Source: Planktosalinus sp963975935
GTDB taxonomy: Bacteria; Bacteroidota; Bacteroidia; Flavobacteriales; Flavobacteriaceae
NCBI GenBank assembly: GCA_963975935.1
Contig: CAXBIQ010000002.1
Location: forward strand, 62,001 to 126,000
Length of the DNA: 64,000 nt
Direction: 5' to 3'
Translations under genes and position numbers: made by a program
Notes under the pieces: generated by a model
Told to the model about the DNA's origin: nothing
Database searches by the model: none
What the model saw: only the letters and a program-made list of their open reading frames with translations
Shown: one piece after another, positions 25,259 through 36,400 of the stretch
How the letters are laid out: each line of letters starts with the position of its first letter
How positions within the stretch are numbered: the stretch's first letter is position 1

Positions 25259-25594
25259 ATGACAGATTTGAAGAAAACTGAAGCGCCGGTAAATACCGTC
25301 ACTTTAAATAAAAATGTTGTTGATGCTCCCACCGGAAACATTTATGAAGCCATATCAATAGTTTCTAAAAGAGCAAATCAAATCAATCTTGAAATCAAGA
25401 AAGAACTTCTTGAAAAACTTGATGAGTTTGCAACATACAACGACAGTCTGGAAGAAATTTTTGAAAATAAGGAACAAATCGAGGTTTCTAAATTTTATGA
25501 AAGACTTCCAAAACCACATGCTTTGGCAATGCAGGAGTGGTTGGATAAAAAGATTTACTTCAGAAGCACACTGGAAGAAAATCCGGGTAAGTAA
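25259..25594 (+). CDS. rpoZ: DNA-directed RNA polymerase omega subunit
   Basis: Small RNA polymerase assembly subunit. The 111-residue protein contains NIYEAISIVSKRANQINLEIKKELLEKLDEF (residues 28-58), the omega core with its R-A-x-Q-I helix. The following acidic stretch and C-terminal tail (HALAMQEWLDKKIYF) fit the divergent Bacteroidota form. It lies 5 nt after bamD and 6 nt before coaBC. Confidence 0.88.
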   Translation: MTDLKKTEAPVNTVTLNKNVVDAPTGNIYEAISIVSKRANQINLEIKKELLEKLDEFATYNDSLEEIFENKEQIEVSKFYERLPKPHALAMQEWLDKKIYFRSTLEENPGK

Positions 25595-25600
25595 TACATC

Positions 25601-26812
25601 ATGTCTATTTTAAGCGGTAAAAAAATCTTGCTTGGCATCACTGCCGGTATTGCTGCTTATAAATCTGCATTTTTGGTGCGGTTGTTTATAAAAGCCGGCG
25701 CTGAAGTCAAAGTTGTAATAACACCTTCGGCGAAAGATTTTGTAACACCTTTAACCTTATCAACACTCTCAAAAAACACCGTATTTTCATCTTTAACAAG
25801 TGAAGATGATGAAAATGCAGTATGGAACGATCACGTTGCGTTGGCTCTTTGGGCCGACGTTTTTGTTATAGCTCCTGCCACTGCAAATACACTCTCCAAG
25901 ATGGCTAATGGTACTTGCGACAATATGTTACTTGCAACCTATCTTTCAGCCAAATGCCCGGTTTACTATGCTCCCGCAATGGACCTTGATATGTACAAGC
26001 ACACCTCTGTACAAGATGCATTTGCAAAGCTAAATTCTTACGGGAATATCCAAATTCCTGCCGGTTTTGGTGAACTTGCCAGTGGCCTGGTAGGTGAAGG
26101 AAGAATGGCAGAACCTGAAGAAATAATCAGTTTTTTAGAACATGATATTTTAAAAAAGCTTCCACTTTATAATAAAAAGGTGCTTATTACTGCAGGACCC
26201 ACCTATGAAGCCATTGATCCCGTTCGGTTTATTGGGAATCATTCCTCCGGAAAAATGGGGTATGCACTTGCACAAGCTGCCTCAAATTTGGGTGCTGAAG
26301 TTATACTTGTTTCGGGTCCCACTCATCTGGATATTACAGGTTATAGTATCAAAAAGATTGCCGTGACCACGGCTGAAGAAATGTATGTAGCGTGTCACAA
26401 GTATTTCGATGAAGTCGACATTGCAATTTTATCTGCTGCTGTGGCCGATTTTAAACCGAAATCAAAAGCAGAACAGAAAATAAAAAAGGATAAGGCAGCG
26501 TTACACATTGAGTTGGAGCCCACAAAAGATATCCTGGCTTCTTTAGGCGAAAGTAAAAAACATCAGCTTTTGGTAGGGTTTGCACTGGAGACTGAAAATG
26601 AAGTGGAAAACGCAAAAAAAAAACTAATTAAAAAGAATTTAGATTTTATTGTGTTAAATTCGTTGAATGACAAAGGAGCCGGGTTTGGTTCAGACACAAA
26701 TAGAATTACAATTATTGATAAGAACAGCAACCAAAAAAGTTTTGACACAAAACCAAAAAGCGAGGTTGCAGTTGATATTTTAAATGAATTAATACCTTAT
26801 TTTGATGAATAA
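25601..26812 (+). CDS. coaBC: Bifunctional phosphopantothenoylcysteine decarboxylase/synthetase CoaBC
   Basis: Carries out two steps of CoA synthesis. The N-terminal CoaC flavoprotein half (1-190) has GITAGIAAYKS, catalytic H78 in WNDHVALAL, the APATANT motif at 91-97, and PAMDLDMY at 125-132. The last corresponds to the PXMNXXMW motif, with Asp in place of Asn (D128) and Tyr in place of Trp. The C-terminal CoaB half has NHSSGKMGYALA, SAAVADF and KIKK. The end overlaps the start of the next gene by 8 nt. Confidence 0.95.
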   Translation: MSILSGKKILLGITAGIAAYKSAFLVRLFIKAGAEVKVVITPSAKDFVTPLTLSTLSKNTVFSSLTSEDDENAVWNDHVALALWADVFVIAPATANTLSKMANGTCDNMLLATYLSAKCPVYYAPAMDLDMYKHTSVQDAFAKLNSYGNIQIPAGFGELASGLVGEGRMAEPEEIISFLEHDILKKLPLYNKKVLITAGPTYEAIDPVRFIGNHSSGKMGYALAQAASNLGAEVILVSGPTHLDITGYSIKKIAVTTAEEMYVACHKYFDEVDIAILSAAVADFKPKSKAEQKIKKDKAALHIELEPTKDILASLGESKKHQLLVGFALETENEVENAKKKLIKKNLDFIVLNSLNDKGAGFGSDTNRITIIDKNSNQKSFDTKPKSEVAVDILNELIPYFDE

Positions 26813-27695
26813 AATTTTGGTTTTTATACTTGTAGCATTGGTTTCAATAACTGCAAAAGCACAGGAATTGAATGCCACCGTTGTTGTTAATGCTGAGCAA
26901 ACAGGAGTGGAGTCTCTTCAGGTTTTTAAAACCCTGGAAAGGGATTTGACAGAATTTATTAATGAATCAAGCTGGACAAACAATGTGTTTGCAAATCAGG
27001 AACGCATTAACTGTAGCTTTGTAATTATTGTTTCGCAATATGATAATGACATTTTTACAGCCACATTACAAGTGCAAGCATCAAGACCGGTCTTTGGGTC
27101 AAATTATTCATCGCCCATTTACAATTATAATGACAGGCAATTTAGTTTTAATTACCGTGAGTTTCAACCATTGAATTTTAACCCAAATTCCTTTGAATCT
27201 AATCTGGTTTCGGCAATTTCTTTTCATATATACACCATCCTTGGGCTGGACGCTTCCACATTTTCTTTAAACGGTGGCGATGATTATCATCAAATAGCCA
27301 AACAAATTGTGAATACAGCTGCTTCAGGAAACTTTCAGGGTTGGAGAGCCAGTGATGGCAATCAATCGAGATACCAGCTTAATGAGGCCTTAATTTCTCC
27401 CATATACAGTGCTTTCCATACCGTTATGTATGATTACCATAGAAAAGGGCTTGACCTGATGCAGGAAAATTCCAAAACGGGAAAGGAAAACATTGCAAAA
27501 GCCATAAATCAATTAAAAGATATCAATGACAGAAGGCCTAACTCTTTTTTATTGCGCACTTTCTTCGATGCTAAAGCTGAAGAAATTCAGGCAATATTTA
27601 GTGACGGTCCCAATGTACCTATTGACGATTTGGTGCAAAACCTTACGAGGATGGCCCCAACAAAAAGAGACAACTGGTCAAAAATTAAATTTTAG
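26805..27695 (+). CDS. porD: DUF4835 family protein, probable type IX secretion protein PorD
   Basis: A secreted or periplasmic protein of 296 residues starting MNKILVFILVALVSITAKAQ (signal peptidase I type). The body (ELNATVVVNAEQTGV, LERDLTEFINESSWTNNVF and IVSQYDNDIFTATLQVQASRPVFGS) matches DUF4835, which I recall being annotated as the T9SS component PorD; its precise role is unknown. Position between coaBC and recN is conserved in Flavobacteriia. An in-frame TTG three bases upstream is a less likely start. T9SS cargo proteins occur at 30.5, 33.5, 55.0 and 60.0 kb. Confidence 0.75.
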   Translation: MNKILVFILVALVSITAKAQELNATVVVNAEQTGVESLQVFKTLERDLTEFINESSWTNNVFANQERINCSFVIIVSQYDNDIFTATLQVQASRPVFGSNYSSPIYNYNDRQFSFNYREFQPLNFNPNSFESNLVSAISFHIYTILGLDASTFSLNGGDDYHQIAKQIVNTAASGNFQGWRASDGNQSRYQLNEALISPIYSAFHTVMYDYHRKGLDLMQENSKTGKENIAKAINQLKDINDRRPNSFLLRTFFDAKAEEIQAIFSDGPNVPIDDLVQNLTRMAPTKRDNWSKIKF

Positions 27696-27752
27696 TCTCT
27701 TGTTTTAAACCCTAAACTCTTTTACCTTTAGTGCATAAAATAATGTGCTAAT

Positions 27753-29405
27753 TTGATAACCCATCTCAATATAAAGAACTACGCTTTAATAGAAGATATT
27801 AAAGTAAATTTTAAAGAAGGATTGACCATTATTACCGGTGAAACCGGCGCCGGAAAATCCATTCTCTTAGGGGCACTTTCGTTGTTGCTGGGCAAAAGAG
27901 CAGATCTTTCCAGTATCAAAGACACATCAAAAAAATGTATCATTGAAGCAGAATTCAATCTGGAAAACCTTGCGCTTAAACCCCTTTTCATCACTGAAGA
28001 CCTCGACTATGAAAAAAATACCATAATAAGAAGGGAAATCCTTCCTTCAGGTAAATCCAGGGCCTTTATAAATGATACTCCCGTAAATTTAAATGTCCTT
28101 AGTTTGCTGGGTGAACATTTAATTGATATTCACAATCAGCATCAGACCCTTGAAATCTCTTCGGGAAGTTTTCAGATGGAAATTATTGATGTACTGGCAG
28201 ATAACAAGGCAACCCTTGAAACATATTCAAATCTTCTCACGCTTTTTAAAAGCAAACAAAAGGAATTAAACCATATTGCTACCAACAAGCTTGATGCCCA
28301 AAAAGAACTTGACTACAATCTTTTTTTGCTTCAGGAATTACAAGAAGCAAAACTCAAGGCAGGTATTCAGGAGACTATGGAGGAAGAGCTGGAAACCTTG
28401 AGCAATGTGGGAACTATTCAGGAAACACTCTCTGAAGTTTCGCAACTTTTGGACGCTGAAAACATTGGAGTTTTGTCCGCTTTAAGCGAAATCAATTCCA
28501 AAATGGCAAAAATTAAAGGCTTTTCGGCAGCATATCAATCGCTTTGGGAACGCCTGCAGAGCACAAAAATAGAACTGGACGATATCTCTGATGAAATACA
28601 GAACACAGGAGATAATCTTGAAGCTAACCCGCAACGACTTCTTGAAGTAGAGACATATCTTCAGTCTGTTTACAAACTGCAATCCAAACATCAGGTAAAC
28701 TCCATTGAAACTTTGCTTGAAATCCAATCGCAATTAGAAGAAAAAGTAGAAAAAACAACGCATCTTGATCAAGATATAGCAACCCTGGAAGAGGAGCTTA
28801 AGAATCTTGAAAGTGAGTTGAAAGACCTGGCTGAAAAGCTGCACAAAAACCGGGAAAATATTTTACCTAAGTTAATTGAAAAATTAGAATATATTTTGTC
28901 ACAATTGGGCTTGCCCAATGCACGCTTTAATATTAAATTAAATAAAACTACAGTTTTGCAGCTCACTGGAACAGACGAAGTGGTTTTTCAATTCACCGCA
29001 AATAAAGGGATGCCATTTGGCGAAATGAAAAAAGTTGCATCGGGTGGTGAATTGAGCCGGATTATGCTCGCCATTAAATCAGTTTTGGCCGAATACACAC
29101 AACTTCCTGCAATCATATTTGATGAAATCGATACGGGTGTTTCCGGTGAAACAGCAAACAAAATTGCTGATATTCTTGCTAAAATGAGCAAAAGCATGCA
29201 GGTTATAAGCATAACACATTTACCACAAATTGCGGCAAAAGGAAGTCATCACTTTAAGGTTTATAAAGAAGATGTCAATAATATCACCCATACCCAGCTG
29301 AAACTTTTAACTTCTGAAGAAAGGGTTGAAGAACTGGCACAGATGCTTGGAGGTGAGAAAAAATCAGCTTCAGCTATGGCCCATGCCCGGGAATTACTGA
29401 ATTAA
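27753..29405 (+). CDS. recN: DNA repair protein RecN
   Basis: SMC-like ATPase acting early in double-strand-break repair. The 550-residue protein has Walker A GETGAGKS at residues 29-36, the QHQTLEIS segment, a long coiled coil (about 170-370), the ABC signature SGGELSRIMLAIK near 430 and Walker B AIIFDEIDTGVSGETA. The start is TTG at 27753; the nearest upstream ATG (27742) runs into a stop after one codon, and MITHLNIKNYALIEDI aligns with the usual N terminus. Confidence 0.95.
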   Translation: MITHLNIKNYALIEDIKVNFKEGLTIITGETGAGKSILLGALSLLLGKRADLSSIKDTSKKCIIEAEFNLENLALKPLFITEDLDYEKNTIIRREILPSGKSRAFINDTPVNLNVLSLLGEHLIDIHNQHQTLEISSGSFQMEIIDVLADNKATLETYSNLLTLFKSKQKELNHIATNKLDAQKELDYNLFLLQELQEAKLKAGIQETMEEELETLSNVGTIQETLSEVSQLLDAENIGVLSALSEINSKMAKIKGFSAAYQSLWERLQSTKIELDDISDEIQNTGDNLEANPQRLLEVETYLQSVYKLQSKHQVNSIETLLEIQSQLEEKVEKTTHLDQDIATLEEELKNLESELKDLAEKLHKNRENILPKLIEKLEYILSQLGLPNARFNIKLNKTTVLQLTGTDEVVFQFTANKGMPFGEMKKVASGGELSRIMLAIKSVLAEYTQLPAIIFDEIDTGVSGETANKIADILAKMSKSMQVISITHLPQIAAKGSHHFKVYKEDVNNITHTQLKLLTSEERVEELAQMLGGEKKSASAMAHARELLN

Positions 29406-29410
29406 AAATG

Positions 29411-29418
29411 TATATTTG
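29411..29418 (+). promoter_or_regulatory. -7 box upstream of fabI (TATATTTG)
   Basis: TATATTTG matches TAnnTTTG just after the recN stop. It would give fabI a leader of roughly 70 nt. No -33 element was recognised. Confidence 0.4.
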
Positions 29419-29495
29419 ACTTTAGAATGTTTAATAACACATTTCTAAAACATACACCAATAAAAATTAAACACTAACATTTAACCATTTAAATA

Positions 29496-30311
29496 ATGTC
29501 TTACAATTTATTAAAAGGAAAAAAAGGAATCATATTTGGCGCACTGGATGAAAACTCCATTGCCTGGAAAACGGCTGAGCGTGTTCACGAAGAAGGAGGC
29601 CAATTTGTATTGACCAATGCACCGATTGCGATGCGTATGGGACAAATCAATGAGTTGGCTGAAAAAACAAATTCTCAAATCATTCCTGCAGATGCAACAA
29701 ACCTCGATGATTTAAATAATCTTGTAGAGAAGTCAATGGAAATCTTAGGGGGCAAACTCGATTTTGTGTTACATTCCATTGGTATGTCTGTAAATGTGAG
29801 AAAAGGAAAACATTACACAGATCAAAATTATGACTGGACACACAAAGGGTGGGACGTATCTGCCGTGTCTTTTCACAAAACCATGCAAACCCTTTACCAG
29901 AAGGATGCAATGAATGAATGGGGCAGCATCGTTGCTTTGACATATATGGCGGCGCAGCGGGTTTTTCCTGATTATAATGATATGGCAGACAACAAGGCAT
30001 ATTTGGAGTCGATTGCGCGCAGTTTTGGATACTTTTTTGGGAAAGATAAAAAAGTAAGAGTAAACACCATCTCACAATCACCCACACCCACAACGGCGGG
30101 ACAAGGTGTTAAAGGTTTTGACGGATTTATAGCATATGCCGAAAAAATGTCACCCCTTGGCAATGCAACTGCAGAAGACTGTGCAAATTATACGATCGCC
30201 ATGTTTAGTGATTTAACAAAACGGGTATCCCTGCAAAACTTATATAATGATGGCGGGTTTTCAAATATGGGTGTTAGTGATGCCGTAATGAGCCATTTTA
30301 TGGAAGAGTAA
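29496..30311 (+). CDS. fabI: Enoyl-[acyl-carrier-protein] reductase FabI
   Basis: NADH-dependent last step of each fatty-acid elongation cycle. The 271-residue short-chain dehydrogenase has the modified nucleotide motif GIIFGALDENSIAWKTA near residues 11-27, DFVLHSIGMS, and the catalytic tyrosine/lysine segment YMAAQRVFPDYNDMADNKA with the wide Y-x-M-x6-K-like spacing of FabI. VNTISQSPTPTTAGQG follows. Transcribed alone, with a terminator directly after it. Confidence 0.93.
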   Translation: MSYNLLKGKKGIIFGALDENSIAWKTAERVHEEGGQFVLTNAPIAMRMGQINELAEKTNSQIIPADATNLDDLNNLVEKSMEILGGKLDFVLHSIGMSVNVRKGKHYTDQNYDWTHKGWDVSAVSFHKTMQTLYQKDAMNEWGSIVALTYMAAQRVFPDYNDMADNKAYLESIARSFGYFFGKDKKVRVNTISQSPTPTTAGQGVKGFDGFIAYAEKMSPLGNATAEDCANYTIAMFSDLTKRVSLQNLYNDGGFSNMGVSDAVMSHFMEE

Positions 30312-30333
30312 AATCATGTATCATATTGTAGAC

Positions 30334-30364
30334 AAAAAAGGCCTGATTATTTCAGGCTTTTTTT
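30334..30364 (+). terminator. Intrinsic terminator after fabI
   Basis: Stem GCCTGA (30341-30346) pairs with TCAGGC (30352-30357) around TTATT, flanked by an A run upstream and a T run downstream (30358-30364). Confidence 0.85.
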
Positions 30365-30477
30365 GTTTTTTTTAAGTGTTAAAAGAAATGATTTCTTAAT
30401 TATTTTTTAACGCAATATTAGCATTTAACAAAAATTTTGAATACTTTTAAGTCATATTAACTAAAATTAAAATCAAA

Positions 30478-33300
30478 ATGAAAAAATTTACTTTTTTATG
30501 GGGCTTATTGCTTTGCTTCTCGGCAAGTATAAGTGCCCAGCATCTTTCCACAGAGGAAGAATTGGAAATTTCTCTGAATGCCATGTACAATTCTGAGTCC
30601 CAAGCAGCAACTTCAGCTTCACTTGAAGAACTTTTAACCAGGCTGTCTGATATCGGAACGCAACCCAATGGTGTTCAGGAATTTTTTTCCCGTTCTGAAG
30701 TTCAAACGTTAAGAGCCCATTTCAGAGGGCAGAACAGGGATGTTATGGCTGATATTATTCCCACTGCGGGAGCCGTTGAAACGTTTACTCCTGATGTTGG
30801 AGACTTTTTCTTTGATCCGGGAGGACCGGGAGGAGGCGCAAATGGAGAACCAGGTAATTATCCAAATTGTGGTTGTGTTACTGAAACCACACTTGATGGA
30901 GTTACTGAAATTGAGTTTTTAGATTATGAAGTAAACGGTACTTTTGATTGGCTTAGAGTGTATGATGGTAGTGATAGTTCCGGCACAATTTTGTTTGATA
31001 ATAGTTCCGGCGGCATAAATCAAGGAGATGATACATTTGCTGAGTTATTAGCATCAAACGGAGGTTCAGGAGTTTTTACCGGTACTTCAGGTGCTTTCTT
31101 TTTTGAATTTAATGCTTCTGCAGTGGTCAATCGTTTAGGTTGGGAAGTTGAAATTCTTGCAACCGGCGGCGGCGGCGGTGGCGGTAATGAAGAGCCTACT
31201 GCTTTTGGCATAAATAACGCCGCTCCATCTTACGGTAGTCTAGACCCTACAAGCCCCGCAGTTTTTACTAATATAAGCGCTGGTTCCGGTACACCTGATT
31301 TTGAGGGTTCAGGAGCCATTGATCCTAATGATAATGATACAGGATATGTAATCGACAATTTTGGGGAAATGTGGAGTGTTGATGTATTAACAGGTGTTTA
31401 TACATCTCTGGGAAATATTGGTGTTAATGATATGACCGGACTGGAGTTTAATCCTGTTGACGGCATACTCTATGGAATTACAACAACAGATTTTTACAGT
31501 ATTGATATAGGAGCTGTTTCTGCTACCTTAATAGGTAGCTTAGGTGTAGCTCCCGGTACATTCCCGATTGCGCTTGCTATTGATGGTGACGGAAATGCAT
31601 ATACATATGAAATTGTTGATGATATCTTTTATTCAATTGACACTTCAACAGGTGCCGTTACAGCAATTGGCCCAATTGGTTTTGATGCCAATTTCGGTCA
31701 GGGTATGGCATGGGATGCAGAAACTGATCAAGTTTATATGGCGGCATTTAATAATGTATTGTTTGATACAGAATGGAGGATAGTTGATACAAGTACAGGA
31801 AGTACTACCCTTGTTGGTACCGTAATACCGGGCACCCTTACCCAAATGGGTTGGGTTTCTGTAATCAACGCTGAAACAACCGGTGGTGGCGGTGGTAACA
31901 ACTGGGAATGTGCTGATGCCATTGCGCTTGAATGTGGTGACGTAGAAACCGGCACTACTTCAGGAGCTACAAACTCCGGTGGTAATGGTTCTCCTGATGT
32001 ATTTTATTCTTATACTGGAACTGGAGATGCTGAACTGGTAACCATTTCACTTTGTGATGGTGGTACAACTTATGATTCTTTGTTGAGAGTATTTGAAAGT
32101 TGTGGTAACCTGACACTGGGTAGTGAAGTTGCACTCAATGATGACTTTTGTGGGCTTCAATCTCAATTGACATTTGAATCTGATGGTGTTTCTACCTATA
32201 TAATTATGGTGGAAGGCTTTGGAACAGGGTCAGGGGATTATAGTTTGGCAATTACTTGTGAATTAGCTCCAGTTGCCGAATGTGGCGGTCAATTTGTTGA
32301 CTCAGGAGGCCCCAGTGGTAATTATTCAAACAATGAAGATATAACAACTACCATTCTACCCGATACCCCGGATGATTATGTAATTGTTACTTTTACAGAG
32401 TTTGATGTAGAATCAAACTGGGACGCTTTGTATGTATATGATGGTCCTGATACCAGTGCACCTCTTATCAGTAGTGGTAACCCTCCAACAACCAGCGGGT
32501 TCCCCGCGGGAGGATATTACGGTACCACAATACCCGGTCCGTTTGCATCCACACATCCTTCAGGAGCTTTGACATTCCGTTTCTTAAGTGATGGATCAGT
32601 TCCACGTCCGGGATGGGTTGCAGATATTACTTGTCTTCCCGTGCCGCCTCCAAATGATTTAATTGTGAATGCTATTGATGTGGATGAATTTGCACAGCCT
32701 TATACAGATCCTGCTGTCAGATTGCAATATGCAACCAATGAGACATTGAACCCTCAGGGATGTGCTATTGCCGGCACCAATGGAGTGTGGTATAAATTTA
32801 CTGCAGAAGCAGATGGCACGGCAGAAGGCTCTGTGGTAGATCCATCGGGAGTGACAGCCGTAATTTTCTATCAGGCACCCAATGAGAATGTAGCCGATGA
32901 AACTGAATTGACCTTCAGCCCGGAAGCTACCAATCAATGTGGTCCCGGAAATGATAACAGTATCACAACTGTAGCAGGTCAAAGCTATTATGTTTTTGTG
33001 CTGAACACCGGTGGTCCAAGTGATGTTATAATAGATCTTACAGAAACACTTAGTGCTGAAGACAACACCATTGACGGGTTTACTTTTTATCCAAACCCTG
33101 CAATGAATGTAATTAACGTGAGCGCTAGTACTATGTTAGATAATGTTTCTATGTACAATATGTTAGGTCAAAAAGTTCTTGACCAAAACATAGGAGCAAC
33201 GACATCACAGCTTGATGTTGCTAATCTGGCTTCAGGAACTTACCTGATGAAAGTAAGTGCTGAAGGCCAAACAGGAACTTATCAGATTATCAAGAGATAA
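30478..33300 (+). CDS. T9SS-secreted multidomain protein with CUB-like domains (paralog A)
   Basis: A 940-residue secreted protein with signal peptide MKKFTFLWGLLLCFSASISAQ. In order: a CUB-like domain (about 110-228, with WLRVYDGSDSSG), a glycine linker, a propeller-like region of Asp/Gly repeats (about 240-465), a pre-peptidase-like domain (CADAIALECGDVETGTTSG, 475-600), a second CUB-like domain (WDALYVYDGPDTS, 600-720), another beta domain with GVWYKFTA (725-860), and a type A sorting domain (DGFTFYPNPAMN to QIIKR). No catalytic motif is visible; adhesion or glycan binding is plausible. It is a tandem paralog of the next gene. Confidence 0.85.
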   Translation: MKKFTFLWGLLLCFSASISAQHLSTEEELEISLNAMYNSESQAATSASLEELLTRLSDIGTQPNGVQEFFSRSEVQTLRAHFRGQNRDVMADIIPTAGAVETFTPDVGDFFFDPGGPGGGANGEPGNYPNCGCVTETTLDGVTEIEFLDYEVNGTFDWLRVYDGSDSSGTILFDNSSGGINQGDDTFAELLASNGGSGVFTGTSGAFFFEFNASAVVNRLGWEVEILATGGGGGGGNEEPTAFGINNAAPSYGSLDPTSPAVFTNISAGSGTPDFEGSGAIDPNDNDTGYVIDNFGEMWSVDVLTGVYTSLGNIGVNDMTGLEFNPVDGILYGITTTDFYSIDIGAVSATLIGSLGVAPGTFPIALAIDGDGNAYTYEIVDDIFYSIDTSTGAVTAIGPIGFDANFGQGMAWDAETDQVYMAAFNNVLFDTEWRIVDTSTGSTTLVGTVIPGTLTQMGWVSVINAETTGGGGGNNWECADAIALECGDVETGTTSGATNSGGNGSPDVFYSYTGTGDAELVTISLCDGGTTYDSLLRVFESCGNLTLGSEVALNDDFCGLQSQLTFESDGVSTYIIMVEGFGTGSGDYSLAITCELAPVAECGGQFVDSGGPSGNYSNNEDITTTILPDTPDDYVIVTFTEFDVESNWDALYVYDGPDTSAPLISSGNPPTTSGFPAGGYYGTTIPGPFASTHPSGALTFRFLSDGSVPRPGWVADITCLPVPPPNDLIVNAIDVDEFAQPYTDPAVRLQYATNETLNPQGCAIAGTNGVWYKFTAEADGTAEGSVVDPSGVTAVIFYQAPNENVADETELTFSPEATNQCGPGNDNSITTVAGQSYYVFVLNTGGPSDVIIDLTETLSAEDNTIDGFTFYPNPAMNVINVSASTMLDNVSMYNMLGQKVLDQNIGATTSQLDVANLASGTYLMKVSAEGQTGTYQIIKR

Positions 33301-33330
33301 TTTTTTAATTCCATAGATTTATATACCGTA

Positions 33331-33368
33331 AATACCCACGATTTATTCAAATCGTGGGTATTTTTTTT
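33331..33368 (+). terminator. Strong intrinsic terminator between the two T9SS paralogs
   Basis: A perfect 14-bp stem (33331-33344 with 33349-33362, core ACCCACGAT/ATCGTGGGT) closes a 4-nt loop and is followed by Ts to 33368. The two paralogous genes are therefore likely separate transcription units. Confidence 0.92.
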
Positions 33369-33450
33369 AACATTAACTTCACGTTTTAATTAATAAAAAG
33401 TTAAAATAAAATTCTAATTTTAGATTCTTAATTAATTTAAAAATTTAACT

Positions 33451-36400
33451 ATGAAGAAAATTACATTTTTATGGGGATTATTGCTACTGTTTACTGCAAC
33501 ATTAACCGCCCAACAATTAACCCCTGAGGAAGTATACAGGGTTAACAATTACCCTCAAGGAATGACAATGATTCCTGAGGTTTCTACAATGAATGTCGGA
33601 GGTCCTTGTGACCTTGCTATTGAGATTACATCTGGAAATATTGTAAGCGAACCAATTGTTTGCGGTACCGAGAATTTACTAAATAGTGATACCGTGACCC
33701 CTTTTTGTGAAGATGATTTTGGTACAGGTGGTATCATTCCTGCACAATATGGAAATGGTCTGGAAGCCACTTATACTTATACGCCCGGTTCAACCGGTAC
33801 TGCAACATTGACAGTTGATGAAACAACGTGGGCCATGATTCAAGTATTTGAAAATGGGTGTCCCTTAACAGGTGGCAGTTGTGTAACAGGGGCCCGATCA
33901 ACAGGTGACACAAGAACAGTTACTTGGGAAGCACAAGAAGGTGTTGATTACTTTATTTGGATTGATACTTGGCCTGCTCCAGCAAGTCCTTGTGTACAAG
34001 GAGGGCAGATGACTTTTTCCGGACCAGAACCAATGACTGGCGGTGGAGGAACTTCAAGTGTAATTATAGACTTTGAAGGACCCGGAGAAGACAAAGGATC
34101 TTATGCATCAGGGACTGTTAACTTATCAGGTTTTGACTTTGATATGACAGAGGCTTTAATTGGGTCTCTGGCTAACGATTTCTTTAATGGTACTCAATCA
34201 GCCAGATTTAGAGGTAGAGATGGTTCTTCAATGACAATGCTGGAAGACAAACCAAACGGTTTGGGTGAAATAAGTTTTCTTTACAGACAATATGGAACTG
34301 ATGGTGCACAACAACCTTGGGCTGTTGAATACAGCACCAACCAAGGAGCAGACTGGACTCAAATAGGCGACCCTTTTACTGCAACTGATGTTGTGCAAAC
34401 ATTTTCTGAAACTGTTGAGGTCGAAGGAGATGTTAGATTTAGAATTGTACTTACAACCACACCGGGTACTTCAGGAAACCGTAGAATGAACGTGGATGAT
34501 ATAGAGTTGACAGATTTTGTTGCAGCCCCGGCCACTGCCAGGGTACAGGTTATACATAACAGTGCAGACCCTGCTGCAGAATTTGTTGATGTTTACCTTG
34601 ATGATGTACTTTTATTAGAAGACTTTGAATTCAGAACATCTACGCCTTTTGTTGATGTGCCTGCAGGTGCGCCTGTAAGTATTGATATAGCTCCTGCAGG
34701 AAGTACTTCTTCAGGTGATAGTATTTATAATTTAACAGCAACACTTGATGAAGGTGAAACATACTTAGTGATTGCAACAGGTGTTATTGATCCTTCTCAA
34801 TTTGATGAAACTGTGAATAGCCCCATTGACTTTAGTTTAGAAGTTTACGGTGGTGCAAGAGAAGCAGCGTTAGATCCTGCTGAAACAGATGTTTTGGTTC
34901 ACCACGGTTCTACAGATGCACCCACAGTTGATGTAGTTGAGACAAGCGTGCCTGTAGGAATTATTGTAGATGATATTTCGTTTCCTGAATTTCAGGGATA
35001 TTTAGAGTTAATACCAGATGATTATGAGATTGATATTACAAATGCAGATGGTACAGTGGTCGTAGCCTCCTATGGTGTTCCACTTACAACGTTAGGCCTG
35101 GATGGTTCAGCCATCACTGTATTGGCAAGTGGATTTTTAGACCCTGCTGCCAATCAAGACGGAGCCGCATTTGGATTATGGGTCTCTCTTGCATCAGGAG
35201 GAGCTCTAGTAGAATTGCCTTTACTAGGTATTCCAAATGAGGAATGTGAAGACGCCATTGCACTTACGTGCGGTGATGTTGTTACAGGTACCACCTCAGG
35301 AGCATCTAATTCCGGAGGAAATACTGCCGGAGATGTTTTTTATTCATACACAGGAAGTGGAGATATAGAAAATGTTACAATATCCCTTTGTGATGGCGGA
35401 ACAACTTATGATTCACTTTTAAGAGTTTTTTCAGACTGTACCTTAACGAATGAAATTGCTGTAAATGATGATTTCTGTGGATTACAATCTGAATTGACAT
35501 TTGAATCTGATGGTGTATCAACATATATTATTATGGTTGAAGGTTTTGGTTCTTCTGAAGGTGAGTTCAGCCTGGAAATTACTTGTGAATTGCCACCACC
35601 ACCACCAGCTTGTGGGGATGTCTTTACTGATACAGGTGGGCCTGACGGAGATTACAGCAACAACGAAGACATTACCTGGACAATAACTCCGGATGAGGTT
35701 GATGATTTTGTGACTGTGATATTCACTGAGTTTGATGTGGAGGCTAACTGGGATGCCCTTTATGTATATGACGGACCAGATACAAGTTCACCATTGATCA
35801 GTAGTGGAAACCCACCCACAACAAGTGGATTTCCTGCAGGAGGCTTTTATGGTACCGACATACCTGGCCCATTTGCTTCAACACACCCTTCAGGAGCATT
35901 AACCTTTCGTTTTTTAAGTGATGGTTCAGTCCCCCGTCCGGGATGGGTTGCAGATGTTGTTTGTGCACCGGTACCACCACCAAATGATTTGATAGAGAAT
36001 GCTATAAGTGTAACTGCAGAGACTCAGCCTTATACTGATCCTGAAGTTAGATTACAATATGCTACAAACGAGTTGTTGAACCCTGATGGATGTGCCATTG
36101 CCGGTACACCTGGTGTATGGTATAGCTTTACAGCTGAAATTGATGGTACAGCAGAGGCTTCTATAACCGATCCTGCCGGAGCCAGCTTTGTACTTTTCTA
36201 TGAAGCACCCAGCGAGGATGTGGGCGATGAGACAGATTTGAGTTTCTCACCAGAGCCAGACAACCAGTGTGGACCTAGTACCGCATCGACAATTACAACA
36301 GTAGCTGGTCAAAGCTACTACATCTTTGTGTTGAACAATGGTGGTCCAAGTGATGTTGTGATTGATATCAGTGGCTCATTATTGAGTACAATTGACAATA

